Positions 55,731 to 64,000 of a stretch of DNA of 64,000 nt are shown here, piece by piece. Each line of letters begins with the position of its first letter. The stretch's first letter is position 1. The stretch comes from Candidatus Puniceispirillum sp. (GTDB lineage: Bacteria > Pseudomonadota > Alphaproteobacteria > Puniceispirillales > Puniceispirillaceae), in contig JADHOR010000001.1 in assembly GCA_016778895.1 (NCBI GenBank), forward strand, positions 62,001 through 126,000. The letters are read 5' to 3'. The notes under the pieces were generated by a model that saw only the letters and a program-made list of their open reading frames with translations, was not told the DNA's origin and searched no databases. A program made the position numbers and the translations under genes.

Positions 55731-56402
55731 ATGATAAAAAAATTAATACGATCGCCATTTGGCAACGCCCTCGTCGGCTGGACAATTGGCAGCATCATCG
55801 CGCTTTTAATGTTAACCGTCCGGTGGCGCACGGTTAATAAGGAAAAATCTGATCAATTTATGTCAAGTCAGGATGGTATAATCATGGTGTTCTGGCATGA
55901 GCGGGTAATGGCAATGCCGTGGCTTTGGCCGTCTGGCTATACACTTCACGCGCTGCAATCACCGCACGCAGATGGCCGGATGATGTCGCACGCGATTGGC
56001 TGTTTCGGGGTAAAAACCGTTTGGGGTAGCTCAAACCGCAATCCGCTTTCGGGCTTGCGCGGGCTAAAGCGGGTGCTGGATCGCGGTGAATCGGTCGCAA
56101 TCACTCCAGATGGGCCGCGGGGCCCAGCCCGCAAATCAGCGCTAGGACCTGTGGCGATTGCCCAAATTGCTGGCAAACCGATCGTGCCAATGTGTTGGGC
56201 TGTTGACCGCTATTGGCGCGCCAGTGGATGGGATCGCCTGATTATTCCCAAGCCCTTTGCTCGTGGGCGGTTCATCATCGGCGATCCGATTTACCTTGAT
56301 GACATCGGCAAAGACCAGCTCGAGCAGGCACGCAGTCAGCTTGAAACCGCGCTGAACCATCAGGCCGATGCATTGGACCGGCTGATGGCCGAACTGCCAT
56401 GA
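55731..56402 (+). CDS. DUF374 lysophospholipid acyltransferase-like protein
   Basis: The 223-residue protein has an N-terminal membrane anchor (FGNALVGWTIGSIIALLMLTV) and the DUF374 blocks IIMVFWHERVMAMPW and SVAITPDGPRGPARKSALGPVAIAQ. The HE and DGPRGP parts resemble the acyltransferase superfamily. In alphaproteobacteria the family occurs beside lipid A genes, and a role in lipid A or Kdo-lipid acylation is inferred, not shown. It overlaps waaA by 4 bp. Confidence 0.88.
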   Translation: MIKKLIRSPFGNALVGWTIGSIIALLMLTVRWRTVNKEKSDQFMSSQDGIIMVFWHERVMAMPWLWPSGYTLHALQSPHADGRMMSHAIGCFGVKTVWGSSNRNPLSGLRGLKRVLDRGESVAITPDGPRGPARKSALGPVAIAQIAGKPIVPMCWAVDRYWRASGWDRLIIPKPFARGRFIIGDPIYLDDIGKDQLEQARSQLETALNHQADALDRLMAELP

Positions 56403-57724
56403 TGAGATTTACAATCTACAATCTATTCTGGCATCTGCTTCGTCCGGTCATTCCTCTTTTGCTGCGCTGGCGTGCATGGCGCGGCAAGGAGATGATTACC
56501 TGCCTTCAAGACCGCTATGGCTTGCCTAATTTTGATCAATTGCCATCCGGCGGTCAGTCCAAGGGTGACCTTATCTGGATTCATGCTGTCAGCGTTGGTG
56601 AGACCGTTGCCGCGATTGGTCTGGCCAAGGCACTTATCGGCAAATTACCAACAGCCAGATTACTAATCACCACCAACACGGTTAGCGCCGCCGCGATGGT
56701 CGAAAAGGAAGTAGCCAGTGGCGTTTGCCTGTCGCACGCGTTTCAGCCACTTGACCATCCGCATTTTGTCGACCAGTTTTTAGCGATCACCCGTCCCATG
56801 TTGGCTATTTTTATCGAGTCCGATTTCTGGCCCAATCTTATTACCCGCACCGCCGCCAGATCTATTCCAATAGTTTTTGCCTCATCACAATTATCCGATG
56901 TCGCCTTTCAGCGTTGGCAGCGACAGTCTGTCATGGCAAAGGCCATTTTTACCGCACCAAAGCACATATTTGCCGTCAATGAACAGCAGGCTTGCCAGTT
57001 TGAACGTCTCGGCGCAGACGCGGGGCGTATTACTGTTCTGGGATCTTTAAAGCTAGGCTCGCTCGTGGCAGTTGATCCGGTGCTTTGCAAACAGCTGAAA
57101 ACCGCGATTGGCAACCGCCATGTCTTGCTAGCCGCCTCAACGCATGAAGGTGAAGATGCCAGCATAATTGCCGCCGCAAACGCGCTAGACAATCACCGGC
57201 AGGATAAAAAATGGCTAACCATAATCGCGCCGCGACATCCAACCCGGGGGGGCAGGATTGCAGCGGCCAGCGATAACGCACCACAACGCAGTCGCGGCGA
57301 CTGGCCATCGACTGATCACAATATCTATATCATGGACAGTTTCGGTGAGTTGGGCAACCTTTTCAGCCTCGCTGATCTGGTGGTTCTTGGCGGCGCCTTT
57401 GTGCCAAAGGGCGGGCATAACCCGCTAGAACCAGCCGCTTTCGGCTTGCCGATTTTCACCGGCCCGCATATCTTCAAAAACGCCGCTGAGTTTGCTGGTC
57501 TTCGTGATGCGGGGGTAGTGTTTGATATCACCAAAGATGCTGATTTGCGCGATGCAACGGCAACAGGGCAAGCGCTGGCCAGATTGGCGCGCGACTTAAT
57601 TGATGATAAGAATAAACGCCGACATATTGCCGGCGCCGCCAAAGCTTACGCCGCCGCTGCCTCCCTGCGGTGCGAGATAGCCGCAAGAAAAATTCTGGAG
57701 CACCGGCTGCTGGACAAAAGCTAG
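56399..57724 (+). CDS. waaA: Kdo transferase WaaA
   Basis: The 441-residue membrane-anchored GT-B glycosyltransferase adds 3-deoxy-D-manno-octulosonate to lipid IVA. The block IWIHAVSVGETVAAIGLAKAL contains the catalytic Glu in VGE; KDKKWLTIIAPRHPTRG-like (actual: KKWLTIIAPRHPTRG) and FVPKGGHNPLEPAAFG are the sugar-nucleotide and acceptor regions. Whether it adds one or two Kdo residues cannot be told. It overlaps DUF374 and precedes lpxK by 56 bp. Confidence 0.96.
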   Translation: MMRFTIYNLFWHLLRPVIPLLLRWRAWRGKEMITCLQDRYGLPNFDQLPSGGQSKGDLIWIHAVSVGETVAAIGLAKALIGKLPTARLLITTNTVSAAAMVEKEVASGVCLSHAFQPLDHPHFVDQFLAITRPMLAIFIESDFWPNLITRTAARSIPIVFASSQLSDVAFQRWQRQSVMAKAIFTAPKHIFAVNEQQACQFERLGADAGRITVLGSLKLGSLVAVDPVLCKQLKTAIGNRHVLLAASTHEGEDASIIAAANALDNHRQDKKWLTIIAPRHPTRGGRIAAASDNAPQRSRGDWPSTDHNIYIMDSFGELGNLFSLADLVVLGGAFVPKGGHNPLEPAAFGLPIFTGPHIFKNAAEFAGLRDAGVVFDITKDADLRDATATGQALARLARDLIDDKNKRRHIAGAAKAYAAAASLRCEIAARKILEHRLLDKS

Positions 57725-57780
57725 CTGGTCAAAACATAACCATTTGATGAGATAATGAAACAGCCACTCGTGATTAACCG

Positions 57781-58770
57781 ATGATAAAAACACCCGACTT
57801 CTGGACAAGCCGCGGCGTTATTGCGGCGTTATTGTTGCCAGCGGCTGGCCTATGGGCCGCGGCGACCGCCATTCGTAACCGAATGACGCACGAAACAGTG
57901 GCGGCATTACCGGTGATCTGTATCGGGAATTTCAGTGCTGGCGGTACCGGCAAAACCCCGGTTTCATCATTTCTCTATGACCAGCTAACAGGTCGCGGCT
58001 ACAAACCGGCAATCCTGATCCGTGGCTATGGTGGCACGGCGCGACAGCCGCTATGGGTTGATCACAGCCTGCATCATGCCGACGATGTCGGCGATGAAGC
58101 GCTAATGCTGGCCGAAAGCCGGGATGTTCTGGTGGCACGTGATCGCGTCGCTGGCGCCGCATTGATTGCGGCGACTGGTCACCATGATTTAATCTTGATG
58201 GATGATGGCCTGCAAAACCCTTATATCGCCAAGGATTTTGCGATTGGTGTCTTTGACGGCAATGTCGGTATTGGGAATGGCTGGCTGCTTCCAGCAGGGC
58301 CGCTTCGGATAGGGTTTCATGCCGGGCTTAAGACCATTCAGGCTGCTATTGTAAATGGGCGGGATGACACCGCGATTGGCGCTTCAATTCGGCCACATTT
58401 GCCGGTTTTTAACGGCAACCTATCCCCGGATCAGAGCATTATTGACGTATTCGACGGCAACCCGATGCTGGCCTTTGCCGGTATTGGCAGACCAAAGCGG
58501 TTCTTTGCCACCTTACGTGACGCCGGTGTAAACATCGTTCGCGAGCTGGCCTTTGCCGATCATCACCCCTATAGCGAGACCGATCTGGTTAGGTTGCAAG
58601 AAGATGCAAACAGGTTTGGGGCGACCCTTATAACCACCAAAAAGGATTGGGTGCGCCTGCCCGCTGAGTGGCGCGAGCGCGTTGGCTTTTTACCAGTGAC
58701 ACTCAATCTTGAAAGGGCTGATGACTTACTGGATAGCATTGTCTCGACGATCGCAAGAAAGAGAACCTAA
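57781..58770 (+). CDS. lpxK: Tetraacyldisaccharide 4'-kinase LpxK
   Basis: The 329-residue kinase phosphorylates the 4' position of the lipid A disaccharide. The P-loop is GGTGKTP within IGNFSAGGTGKTPVSSF. The block ILIRGYGG, the Walker B-like DLILMDDGLQNPYIAKDF and the late HHPYSETDL are also typical. An N-terminal amphipathic/hydrophobic helix anchors it to the membrane. It is followed 5 bp later by lpxL. Confidence 0.96.
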   Translation: MIKTPDFWTSRGVIAALLLPAAGLWAAATAIRNRMTHETVAALPVICIGNFSAGGTGKTPVSSFLYDQLTGRGYKPAILIRGYGGTARQPLWVDHSLHHADDVGDEALMLAESRDVLVARDRVAGAALIAATGHHDLILMDDGLQNPYIAKDFAIGVFDGNVGIGNGWLLPAGPLRIGFHAGLKTIQAAIVNGRDDTAIGASIRPHLPVFNGNLSPDQSIIDVFDGNPMLAFAGIGRPKRFFATLRDAGVNIVRELAFADHHPYSETDLVRLQEDANRFGATLITTKKDWVRLPAEWRERVGFLPVTLNLERADDLLDSIVSTIARKRT

Positions 58771-58775
58771 CCCCG

Positions 58776-59669
58776 ATGACGCGCTTGGCAAGCCATGTGC
58801 ATAAACGCTTTTGGCAAATGATCCGCTGGCCAATAGAGGCTATATTCGGCTTTGCACTGTTTTATTTTGCGCGGCTGTTGCCGGCGCGCTTTGCGAGTGC
58901 TGCGATGGGGTTTTTTCTGCGGCTTTTGGCACCATTAACCCCGTGGCACAAACGCGCCCTACAGAATATCAAACATGCCATGCCCGAGCTTGATCAACTG
59001 GAAAGAGACCGGATTCTGCGCGCGATGTGGGGTAATTTTGGCCGCGTCATTGGCGAGTTTCCACATATCAATTCGATCGTTGACAAGGGCTGGGTTGAAT
59101 TTGTCGGGCTTGAGCATCTGCGGGCAATTGATCAGGGGGGATTTTTGATTGGCGCACATATTGGCAATTGGGAATTTGGCCCGTTTGCAGCGCTGTCCAC
59201 GGGCAAGAAAGTGGCCGCCATCTACCGGCCATTGAACAATCCGCTGTTATCCGGCCTTTTAAATCGCCGCCAGCGAACCTACGGCGGTGATATCTACCGC
59301 AAAGGCCGCGAAGCCGCGCTTGGAATGATGACGTCACTGCGAAAAGGCCAGATGATGTGCCTGCTTGTCGACCAGCAGCTTCGTGAGGGCAGGTCAGTGC
59401 GATTTTTTGGTCATCCGGCGCGCACCTCAATCAGTCATATCAAAGTCGCCATCAAGAAGCAGGCACCATTACTGTATATGCGGACCGAACGGCTTGGTGT
59501 TTGCCGGTTCCGCGTTACCATTTCACCGCCAATCGCACTGCCAGCGACGGCTGACGATGCCGCCATTCTGGCTGTAGCAACCGCAATCAATGCAGAAATT
59601 GAGGGCTGGATTCGCGCCACACCTGAGCAATGGTTCTGGCCGCATCGGCGGTGGGGGAAAAAAATCTAG
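58776..59669 (+). CDS. Lipid A lauroyl-type acyltransferase LpxL/HtrB family
   Basis: The 297-residue protein transfers a secondary acyl chain to lipid A. An N-terminal helix (EAIFGFALFYFARLLPARFA) anchors it; the catalytic HX4E motif is in GAHIGNWEFGP, and the acceptor block MCLLVDQQLREGRSVRFFGHP is present. Chain length specificity cannot be predicted. Its TAG stop is immediately next to the convergent stop of xseA, with no base between. Confidence 0.94.
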   Translation: MTRLASHVHKRFWQMIRWPIEAIFGFALFYFARLLPARFASAAMGFFLRLLAPLTPWHKRALQNIKHAMPELDQLERDRILRAMWGNFGRVIGEFPHINSIVDKGWVEFVGLEHLRAIDQGGFLIGAHIGNWEFGPFAALSTGKKVAAIYRPLNNPLLSGLLNRRQRTYGGDIYRKGREAALGMMTSLRKGQMMCLLVDQQLREGRSVRFFGHPARTSISHIKVAIKKQAPLLYMRTERLGVCRFRVTISPPIALPATADDAAILAVATAINAEIEGWIRATPEQWFWPHRRWGKKI

Positions 59670-61184
59670 CTAGAACAGCCTGTCTTGACGGTCATCGGCT
59701 TTGGGTTTTTTGGACGATTTTGGCTTAGTGGCTGGGGCGCTACGTATTTCTGGATCTTGGCCCGACAGAACGTCTGATCGGGTTTTTCGAGATTTTGCTC
59801 GCGCCTCATCTTGATCCAAAATTGCGGCGCGCGTTCCATCGGCAAACCGGATCATAACCGCCGCATGATCTGGTGCGACTGCGGCGCGTTTTATGGGCAT
59901 TCCAATTTTGTCCGTTATCAGCGCAAAACCGCGATCAAGCACCCGCTCAAAAGAATTGGCATCCAGCAGCTTGACTAGATTATCAAGCTTTTGCTGACGC
60001 TGGCTAAAGCTGTTTTCAAGGTGCTGACCAAAGCGCTGGCTAATCTGTGACAGGCGGCCATTTGCAGCGACAAGTTTGGTTTCGGGGGGGTGCAGGCGGC
60101 CAGCCAATCCCGACAGCCGCACGGCACGCACCGACAACCACCGGTCAAGCCCCCGCACCAGCCCCCCTAGCGCATAATCCAAAGTTTCTGCCCGCCGCTG
60201 GATCAGATCAGCCGGATCAATCAGGCCGCGTGCCGCCATCGTCGCGCGTTGCCCTGAATCCTTCAGCTTATGAGCAGCCGCGCGCATCAGGCGTGCGTCA
60301 ATTTCACTTAACTGGACGGCAAGATCAGTTTTCACCGGTACTGCAAGTTCCGCGGCCGCCGTCGGGGTTGGGGCACGCAAATCAGCGGCATAATCAATAA
60401 GGGTAGTGTCAGTTTCATGCCCAATTGCCGAAATTACCGGTATCCGGCATTCGGCAACAGCGCGCACGACGGCCTCTTCATTAAAGGCCCATAAATCTTC
60501 CAGCGCACCGCCGCCACGCGCGACAATCAATAAATCTGGTCTTGGCAGAGAGCCATCCTCGGGCATTGCGTCAAAGCCGCGAATAGCGGCGGCGACTTGT
60601 CCGGCGGCCTCGCGCCCTTGAACCAGCGTTCCCCAAATCAATACCCTTACCCCAAAACGGTCATGGAGCCGGTGCAAAATATCACGGATAACCGCGCCTG
60701 TCGGGCTTGTAACCACACCAATCACGGCTGGCATTTTTGGGATTTTCTTTTTGCGATCCGCATTGAACAGCCCCTCAGCGGCAAGCATTCGGCGGCGATC
60801 CTCTAATTGTTTGAGCAAAGCACCCTCACCAGCAATTTCCATCTGGCTAACGATGATCTGATATTTCGACTGACCCGCAAAAGTTGTCAGCCGGCCAGTG
60901 ACAATCACCTCAAGTCCCTCTTCGGGCTGAACCGCCAAATTGCCTGCCATAGTTTTCCAACAGACCGCGGCAAGGGTGGATTTCTCATCTTTCAGGGTGA
61001 AATAAAAATGACCGGACGGGGCTTTATTGGGACGCGATATTTCAGCCCGAACCCGCACAAACTCGAACGCGGTCTCAACGGTAGTCTTTACCGCCCGCGA
61101 TAGCTCACTAATCGTCAAATAGGGCGCGTTATCGCCGCTGATTTGCTGTTCGCCCTCTTCCATGAGGATCCCATCATATGCCAT
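59670..61184 (-). CDS. xseA: Exodeoxyribonuclease VII large subunit
   Basis: The 504-residue protein has an N-terminal OB-fold domain (about residues 20-115, YLTISELSRAVKTTVE) and the exonuclease VII catalytic domain. IGVVTSPTGAVIRDILHRL, LIVARGGGALEDLWAFNEE and SAIGHETDTTLIDYAADLRAPTP-like (block ISAIGHETDTTLIDYAAD) are typical. The C-terminal 50 residues are basic, variable and probably disordered. ATG 61163 is an alternative start. It is divergent from purD with only about 35-55 bp. Confidence 0.96.
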   Translation of the reverse strand: MAYDGILMEEGEQQISGDNAPYLTISELSRAVKTTVETAFEFVRVRAEISRPNKAPSGHFYFTLKDEKSTLAAVCWKTMAGNLAVQPEEGLEVIVTGRLTTFAGQSKYQIIVSQMEIAGEGALLKQLEDRRRMLAAEGLFNADRKKKIPKMPAVIGVVTSPTGAVIRDILHRLHDRFGVRVLIWGTLVQGREAAGQVAAAIRGFDAMPEDGSLPRPDLLIVARGGGALEDLWAFNEEAVVRAVAECRIPVISAIGHETDTTLIDYAADLRAPTPTAAAELAVPVKTDLAVQLSEIDARLMRAAAHKLKDSGQRATMAARGLIDPADLIQRRAETLDYALGGLVRGLDRWLSVRAVRLSGLAGRLHPPETKLVAANGRLSQISQRFGQHLENSFSQRQQKLDNLVKLLDANSFERVLDRGFALITDKIGMPIKRAAVAPDHAAVMIRFADGTRAAILDQDEARAKSRKTRSDVLSGQDPEIRSAPATKPKSSKKPKADDRQDRLF

Positions 61185-61217
61185 ATTGAATGCGCCGCAA
61201 CACCAAAGGATTATCTG

Positions 61218-62477
61218 ATGAACATTTTACTGATTGGCAGCGGTGGGCGTGAACACGCGCTTGCCTGGTCCCTTGCAGACTCGCCGCTAACCACCCGCCT
61301 TGTGATTGCCCCCGGCAACCCCGGCATGGCACCTCACGGCGAATTGAGACCAATCGCTGCCGATGATCTAGATGGGTTATGTTCACTTGCCAGTGAAATC
61401 GCTGCCGACCTTGTCGTGATCGGCCCTGAGGTACCGCTTGTTGAGGGTCTGGCTGACCGGCTTGCTGAGCTGGATATTGCCGCATTCGGGCCTAGTGCCG
61501 CCGCTGCCCAGCTTGAAGGTTCCAAGGAATTTGCGCGCGCCTTTTGCGCGCGTCACAACGTGCCTCAACCAGCCTATTATCCGGTCAGCGACTATGCCGC
61601 TGCCTGTCAGCATATTGACCAGCTTGGTGGCATTTGCGTGATCAAGGCAGACGGGCTGGCCGCCGGCAAAGGCGTCGTGGTTGCAGATGACGCCGAAACT
61701 GCCAAAGTGGCGGCAAAATCAATGCTGGACGGCCAGTTTGGCGATTCGGGCAAACGCATTGTCATTGAACAGCGGATCAGCGGCCCTGAAGCCTCGCTAT
61801 TTGCCCTTCTGGACGGCGATACGGCAATTTTAATGGCGACCGCCCAAGACCATAAACGCGCCTATGACAATGATATTGGGCCAAACACTGGCGGCATGGG
61901 AGCGATTTCGCCATCACCACGGCTGGACAAAGTGCTTGAAGATCAGGTGATGCAGCAAATTGTCCATCCGGTTGTGCGCGGCATGGCAGCCGAAGGCACG
62001 CCCTATCGCGGGGTTCTGTATGTTGGGTTGATGCTTACCGATGACGGCCCGCAGGTCATCGAATTTAACTGCCGCTTTGGCGATCCCGAGGCGCAGGTAA
62101 TCCTGCCACGGCTAAAAACTGACATCGTCAGTGCGATGCTTGCGACAACAACCGCCAGCCTGCATCATTTTGATATGCGTTGGGATGCGCGTGCAGCAGT
62201 CACTGTGGTAATGGCTAATAAGGGCTATCCAGGTAGCTATGAAAAAGGCAGTGTGATCATGGACGTAGACGCGGCTGAAACGGTTGCCGATTGCCACGTC
62301 TTTCATGCCGGAACCGCGCTTGCGGATAATGGTGATCTGATTGCTGTTGGCGGGCGGGTGCTTGCTGTTACCGCGCTTGGTGATGATGCGGCATCGGCAC
62401 GCCGCCATGCCTATGAGGCGGTCGCAAAGATCGATTGGCAAAACGGCTTTTACCGAAACGACATTGCCAAAATCTAG
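61218..62477 (+). CDS. purD: Phosphoribosylamine-glycine ligase PurD
   Basis: The 419-residue ATP-grasp enzyme makes GAR in purine synthesis. It opens MNILLIGSGGREHALAWSL, and has VIKADGLAAGKGVVVAD, DNDIGPNTGGMGAISP and FNCRFGDPEAQVILPRL. ATG 61218 was chosen because AAAGGA lies 7 bp upstream; a longer frame would run into xseA's start. Its stop shares a CTAG with the convergent tadA stop. PurH is also in the window. Confidence 0.98.
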   Translation: MNILLIGSGGREHALAWSLADSPLTTRLVIAPGNPGMAPHGELRPIAADDLDGLCSLASEIAADLVVIGPEVPLVEGLADRLAELDIAAFGPSAAAAQLEGSKEFARAFCARHNVPQPAYYPVSDYAAACQHIDQLGGICVIKADGLAAGKGVVVADDAETAKVAAKSMLDGQFGDSGKRIVIEQRISGPEASLFALLDGDTAILMATAQDHKRAYDNDIGPNTGGMGAISPSPRLDKVLEDQVMQQIVHPVVRGMAAEGTPYRGVLYVGLMLTDDGPQVIEFNCRFGDPEAQVILPRLKTDIVSAMLATTTASLHHFDMRWDARAAVTVVMANKGYPGSYEKGSVIMDVDAAETVADCHVFHAGTALADNGDLIAVGGRVLAVTALGDDAASARRHAYEAVAKIDWQNGFYRNDIAKI

Positions 62478-62923
62478 CGGCGCACCGTAAAAAACGCCTT
62501 TAGCATTTTACGCGCCTTAGCCGCACCAATACCGCCATAAATCTCTGGTCGGTGATGACAGGAAGCACTATTGAAAAACCGCACGCCGGATTCAACCGCC
62601 CCGGCCTTTTCATCATGCGCGGCAAAATAGACCCGCCGCAGCCTTGCTTGTGCAATCGCTCCAGCACACATCGTGCAAGGCTCCAACGAAACCCAAAGAT
62701 CATAACCATCAAGCCGCGCACGTCCGGTTGCTGCCATTGCGGCTTCAATTGCCAAAATTTCGGCATGATGAAGTGCATTGCCATCACGGATCATTCGGTT
62801 TTCAGCAAGCGCGACAAGCACTCCATCAGCATCGGTAATTGCCGCTGCAACCGGCACTTCACCCACAGCAGCAGCAGCAGCAGCAGCAGCCAAAACCTGA
62901 TCCATATAGCCTTTCATTTTCAT
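62474..62923 (-). CDS. tadA: tRNA adenosine(34) deaminase TadA
   Basis: The 149-residue enzyme converts the wobble adenosine of tRNA-Arg to inosine. The zinc and catalytic residues are in HAEILAIEAA (His53, Glu55) and EPCTMCAGAI (Cys83, Cys86), and FFNSASCHHRPEIYGG is typical of TadA. ATG 62923 follows AAGGA at 5 bp. The first helix is unusual: residues 12-19 are eight consecutive alanines, all encoded by GCT, where other TadA proteins have a mixed charged helix before GEVPV. Confidence 0.95.
   Translation of the reverse strand: MKMKGYMDQVLAAAAAAAAVGEVPVAAAITDADGVLVALAENRMIRDGNALHHAEILAIEAAMAATGRARLDGYDLWVSLEPCTMCAGAIAQARLRRVYFAAHDEKAGAVESGVRFFNSASCHHRPEIYGGIGAAKARKMLKAFFTVRR
62866..62889. 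repeat. Trinucleotide repeat (CAG)8 inside tadA
   Basis: Eight perfect CAG units on the plus strand read as eight GCT alanine codons of tadA (minus strand). Uniform codon choice shows recent growth by slippage rather than protein-level selection for alanine alone. The frame is preserved by any change in copy number. Confidence 0.95.
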
Positions 62924-63070
62924 GCTTTCCTTGTTGGCATAGATGGCAGGCTTTACCAAGCAAAAATACTGCTCATACCCGGCCCAATCAATCGAGTGAC
63001 GCTTGCCGATTTAGCCCAGCCTGCAGATTGGCATTTGCCAAGCGCCGGATTTCCGGCTACATCCAAGTGC

Positions 63071-63958
63071 ATGACAAATCAAAGTTTTACTCTTGATCAG
63101 TTGGCCGAGTCCGAGCGCATTGCCAAACGCATTGCCCGGGCAGGCATCTGCTCGCGCCGTGAGGCCGAGGCCCGAATTCTTGATGGGCGCGTTAGCGTAA
63201 ATGGCACGGCGATCACCAGCCCGGCGCTAAATGTCAGCGCCAGTGATAAAATCACGATCGATGGTAAGCCGTTGCCCGCACGCGAGCCGGCTGGGTTGTG
63301 GCGTTACTATAAACCGCGCGGCCTTGTCGTTAGTGACCGCGACGAGGAGAACCGCGAGACGATCTTTGATCATTTACCAAGAAATTTACCGCGTCTGATG
63401 ACGGTTGGACGACTTGATCTGGATTCAGAAGGCTTGTTGCTGATGACTAATGATGGCGACCTCGCTCGCCATTTGGAATTGCCATCAACTGGCTGGAGCC
63501 GGAAATATCGTGTGCGTATTCAAGGCCATGTCAATGAAGACCAGCTTACCGCTCTTGCCAAAGGCGTGACCATTGAGGGGATTCGCTATGGAGAGGTTGT
63601 TGCGCGGTTGGATCGCCAGATGGCCAGCAATGCATGGCTTACTGTTGCCATTCGTGAGGGCAAAAACCGCGAAATTCGCCGCATCATGGAATATCTCGGA
63701 CATAAAGTCAGCCGCCTGATCCGCATTTCTTATGGCCCGTTCCAGCTTGGCGACCTTGAAGATGGCGCAATTGAACAGATTAAACCAAGGGTTCTGGCCG
63801 ACCAGCTTGGCCTTGGCGATGCAGCCCTTGCCGCCAGTGAAAAGCCAAAGCTTTCAATTAATAAACCAGCCCATAAATCAGGCCCAAAAAGAGGCAGATA
63901 TGCGAATCATAGCGGGAAGCCGTCGCGGGGCAGTCCTCACAAAACTGGACGCCATTAA
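63071..63958 (+). CDS. 23S rRNA pseudouridine synthase, RluB/RsuA family
   Basis: The 295-residue protein has an N-terminal S4 RNA-binding domain (RIARAGICSRREAEARILDGRV) and the pseudouridine synthase domain with the catalytic Asp in VGRLDLDSEGLLLMTNDGD. The segment REGKNREIRRIMEYLGHKV is also conserved. The length and S4 domain favour RluB (U2605) over RluE. ATG 63071 was chosen; a longer frame would pass through the tadA region on the other strand. The last 50 residues are basic and low complexity, and the last 59 bp overlap rsmD. Confidence 0.9.
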   Translation: MTNQSFTLDQLAESERIAKRIARAGICSRREAEARILDGRVSVNGTAITSPALNVSASDKITIDGKPLPAREPAGLWRYYKPRGLVVSDRDEENRETIFDHLPRNLPRLMTVGRLDLDSEGLLLMTNDGDLARHLELPSTGWSRKYRVRIQGHVNEDQLTALAKGVTIEGIRYGEVVARLDRQMASNAWLTVAIREGKNREIRRIMEYLGHKVSRLIRISYGPFQLGDLEDGAIEQIKPRVLADQLGLGDAALAASEKPKLSINKPAHKSGPKRGRYANHSGKPSRGSPHKTGRH

Positions 63959-64000
63959 CACCCGGCCAACAGCAAATCGGGTTCGCGAGTCATTATTTAA
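63900..64000 (+). CDS. rsmD: 16S rRNA m2G966 methyltransferase RsmD (partial, N-terminus only)
   Basis: A frame starting at ATG 63900 encodes MRIIAGSRRGAVLTKL and then NTRPTANRVRESLF, which is the characteristic RsmD N-terminus, and runs open to the window end (33 residues visible). It overlaps the 3' end of the rluB-like gene by 59 bp in another frame. The conserved RIIAG start makes ATG 63900 the natural start, so the overlap is likely real. Confidence 0.85.
   Translation, partial: MRIIAGSRRGAVLTKLDAINTRPTANRVRESLF

Noticed and set aside
62552-63070. Upstream part of the long plus-strand frame ending in rluB
   Set aside because: It is antisense to tadA, which has clear catalytic motifs; the S4 domain begins just after ATG 63071.

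Overview
The window is a compact stretch of an alphaproteobacterial chromosome. The evidence is the b'/b pair of ATP synthase genes in the order I-a-c-b'-b, small families typical of the class (DUF1491, DUF1674, DUF721/DciA, type 2 ArgC), and class-typical neighbourhoods: acnA/ccmABCD, rsmB-heparinase-purH, mutY/dciA-dsbA-smc, and coxBA-ctaB-ctaG-coxC-surf1. The lifestyle looks aerobic and Gram-negative (aa3-type oxidase, lipid A genes, cytochrome c maturation). A marine SAR116-like bacterium would fit the moderate GC and tight packing, but that is inference. I saw no rRNA, tRNA, transposase, phage gene or CRISPR array.

Layout. 1-4207: the N-terminal two thirds of aconitase (minus strand), divergent from ccmABCD for haem export and cytochrome c maturation. 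4266-10157: a six-gene minus-strand cluster for corrinoid-dependent one-carbon transfer: a B12-binding protein, a DUF1638 protein, a small 'virulence factor'-family protein, a divergent methylenetetrahydrofolate reductase, a methyl-THF:corrinoid methyltransferase and a RACo-like ferredoxin/ASKHA activator. It resembles a methionine synthase split into separate parts, but no methyl acceptor enzyme of known type is present. This is the least explained part of the window. 10473-12769: YciB, DusA, DUF1491, DUF1674. 12847-19174: RsmB, a heparinase II/III-like protein, ChrA, PurH. 19191-25290: MutY, then DciA-like, DsbA-like and SMC proteins. 25554-28193: F0 sector of ATP synthase, with a strong promoter candidate upstream, a large stem-loop after atpE and a terminator at the end.

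28296-34790: a lipoprotein, IspH, ThrB, RNase HI, a peroxiredoxin, a DsbD/ScsB-like thiol transporter and YqgE. 34787-43329: one long minus-strand run, coxB-coxA-ctaB-small membrane protein-ctaG-coxC-surf1-thrC-M16 peptidase, with many 1-4 bp overlaps. 43658-53651: TldD, an MFS exporter, glutamate-cysteine ligase, RsmE, UbiA, an unidentified 273-residue protein, ArgC, PmbA and a tyrosine phosphatase. 53697-59669: lipid A and Kdo genes (MsbA-like exporter, DUF374 acyltransferase, WaaA, LpxK, LpxL). 59670-64000: XseA, PurD, TadA, RluB and the start of RsmD.

The genome is packed tightly: several convergent pairs share or abut stop codons at a CTAG palindrome, and head-to-tail genes often overlap as ATGA. 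Against this economy, short perfect tandem repeats stand out in several intergenic gaps (14 bp x3, 15 bp x3.3, 12 bp x10) and as a run of eight GCT codons inside tadA.
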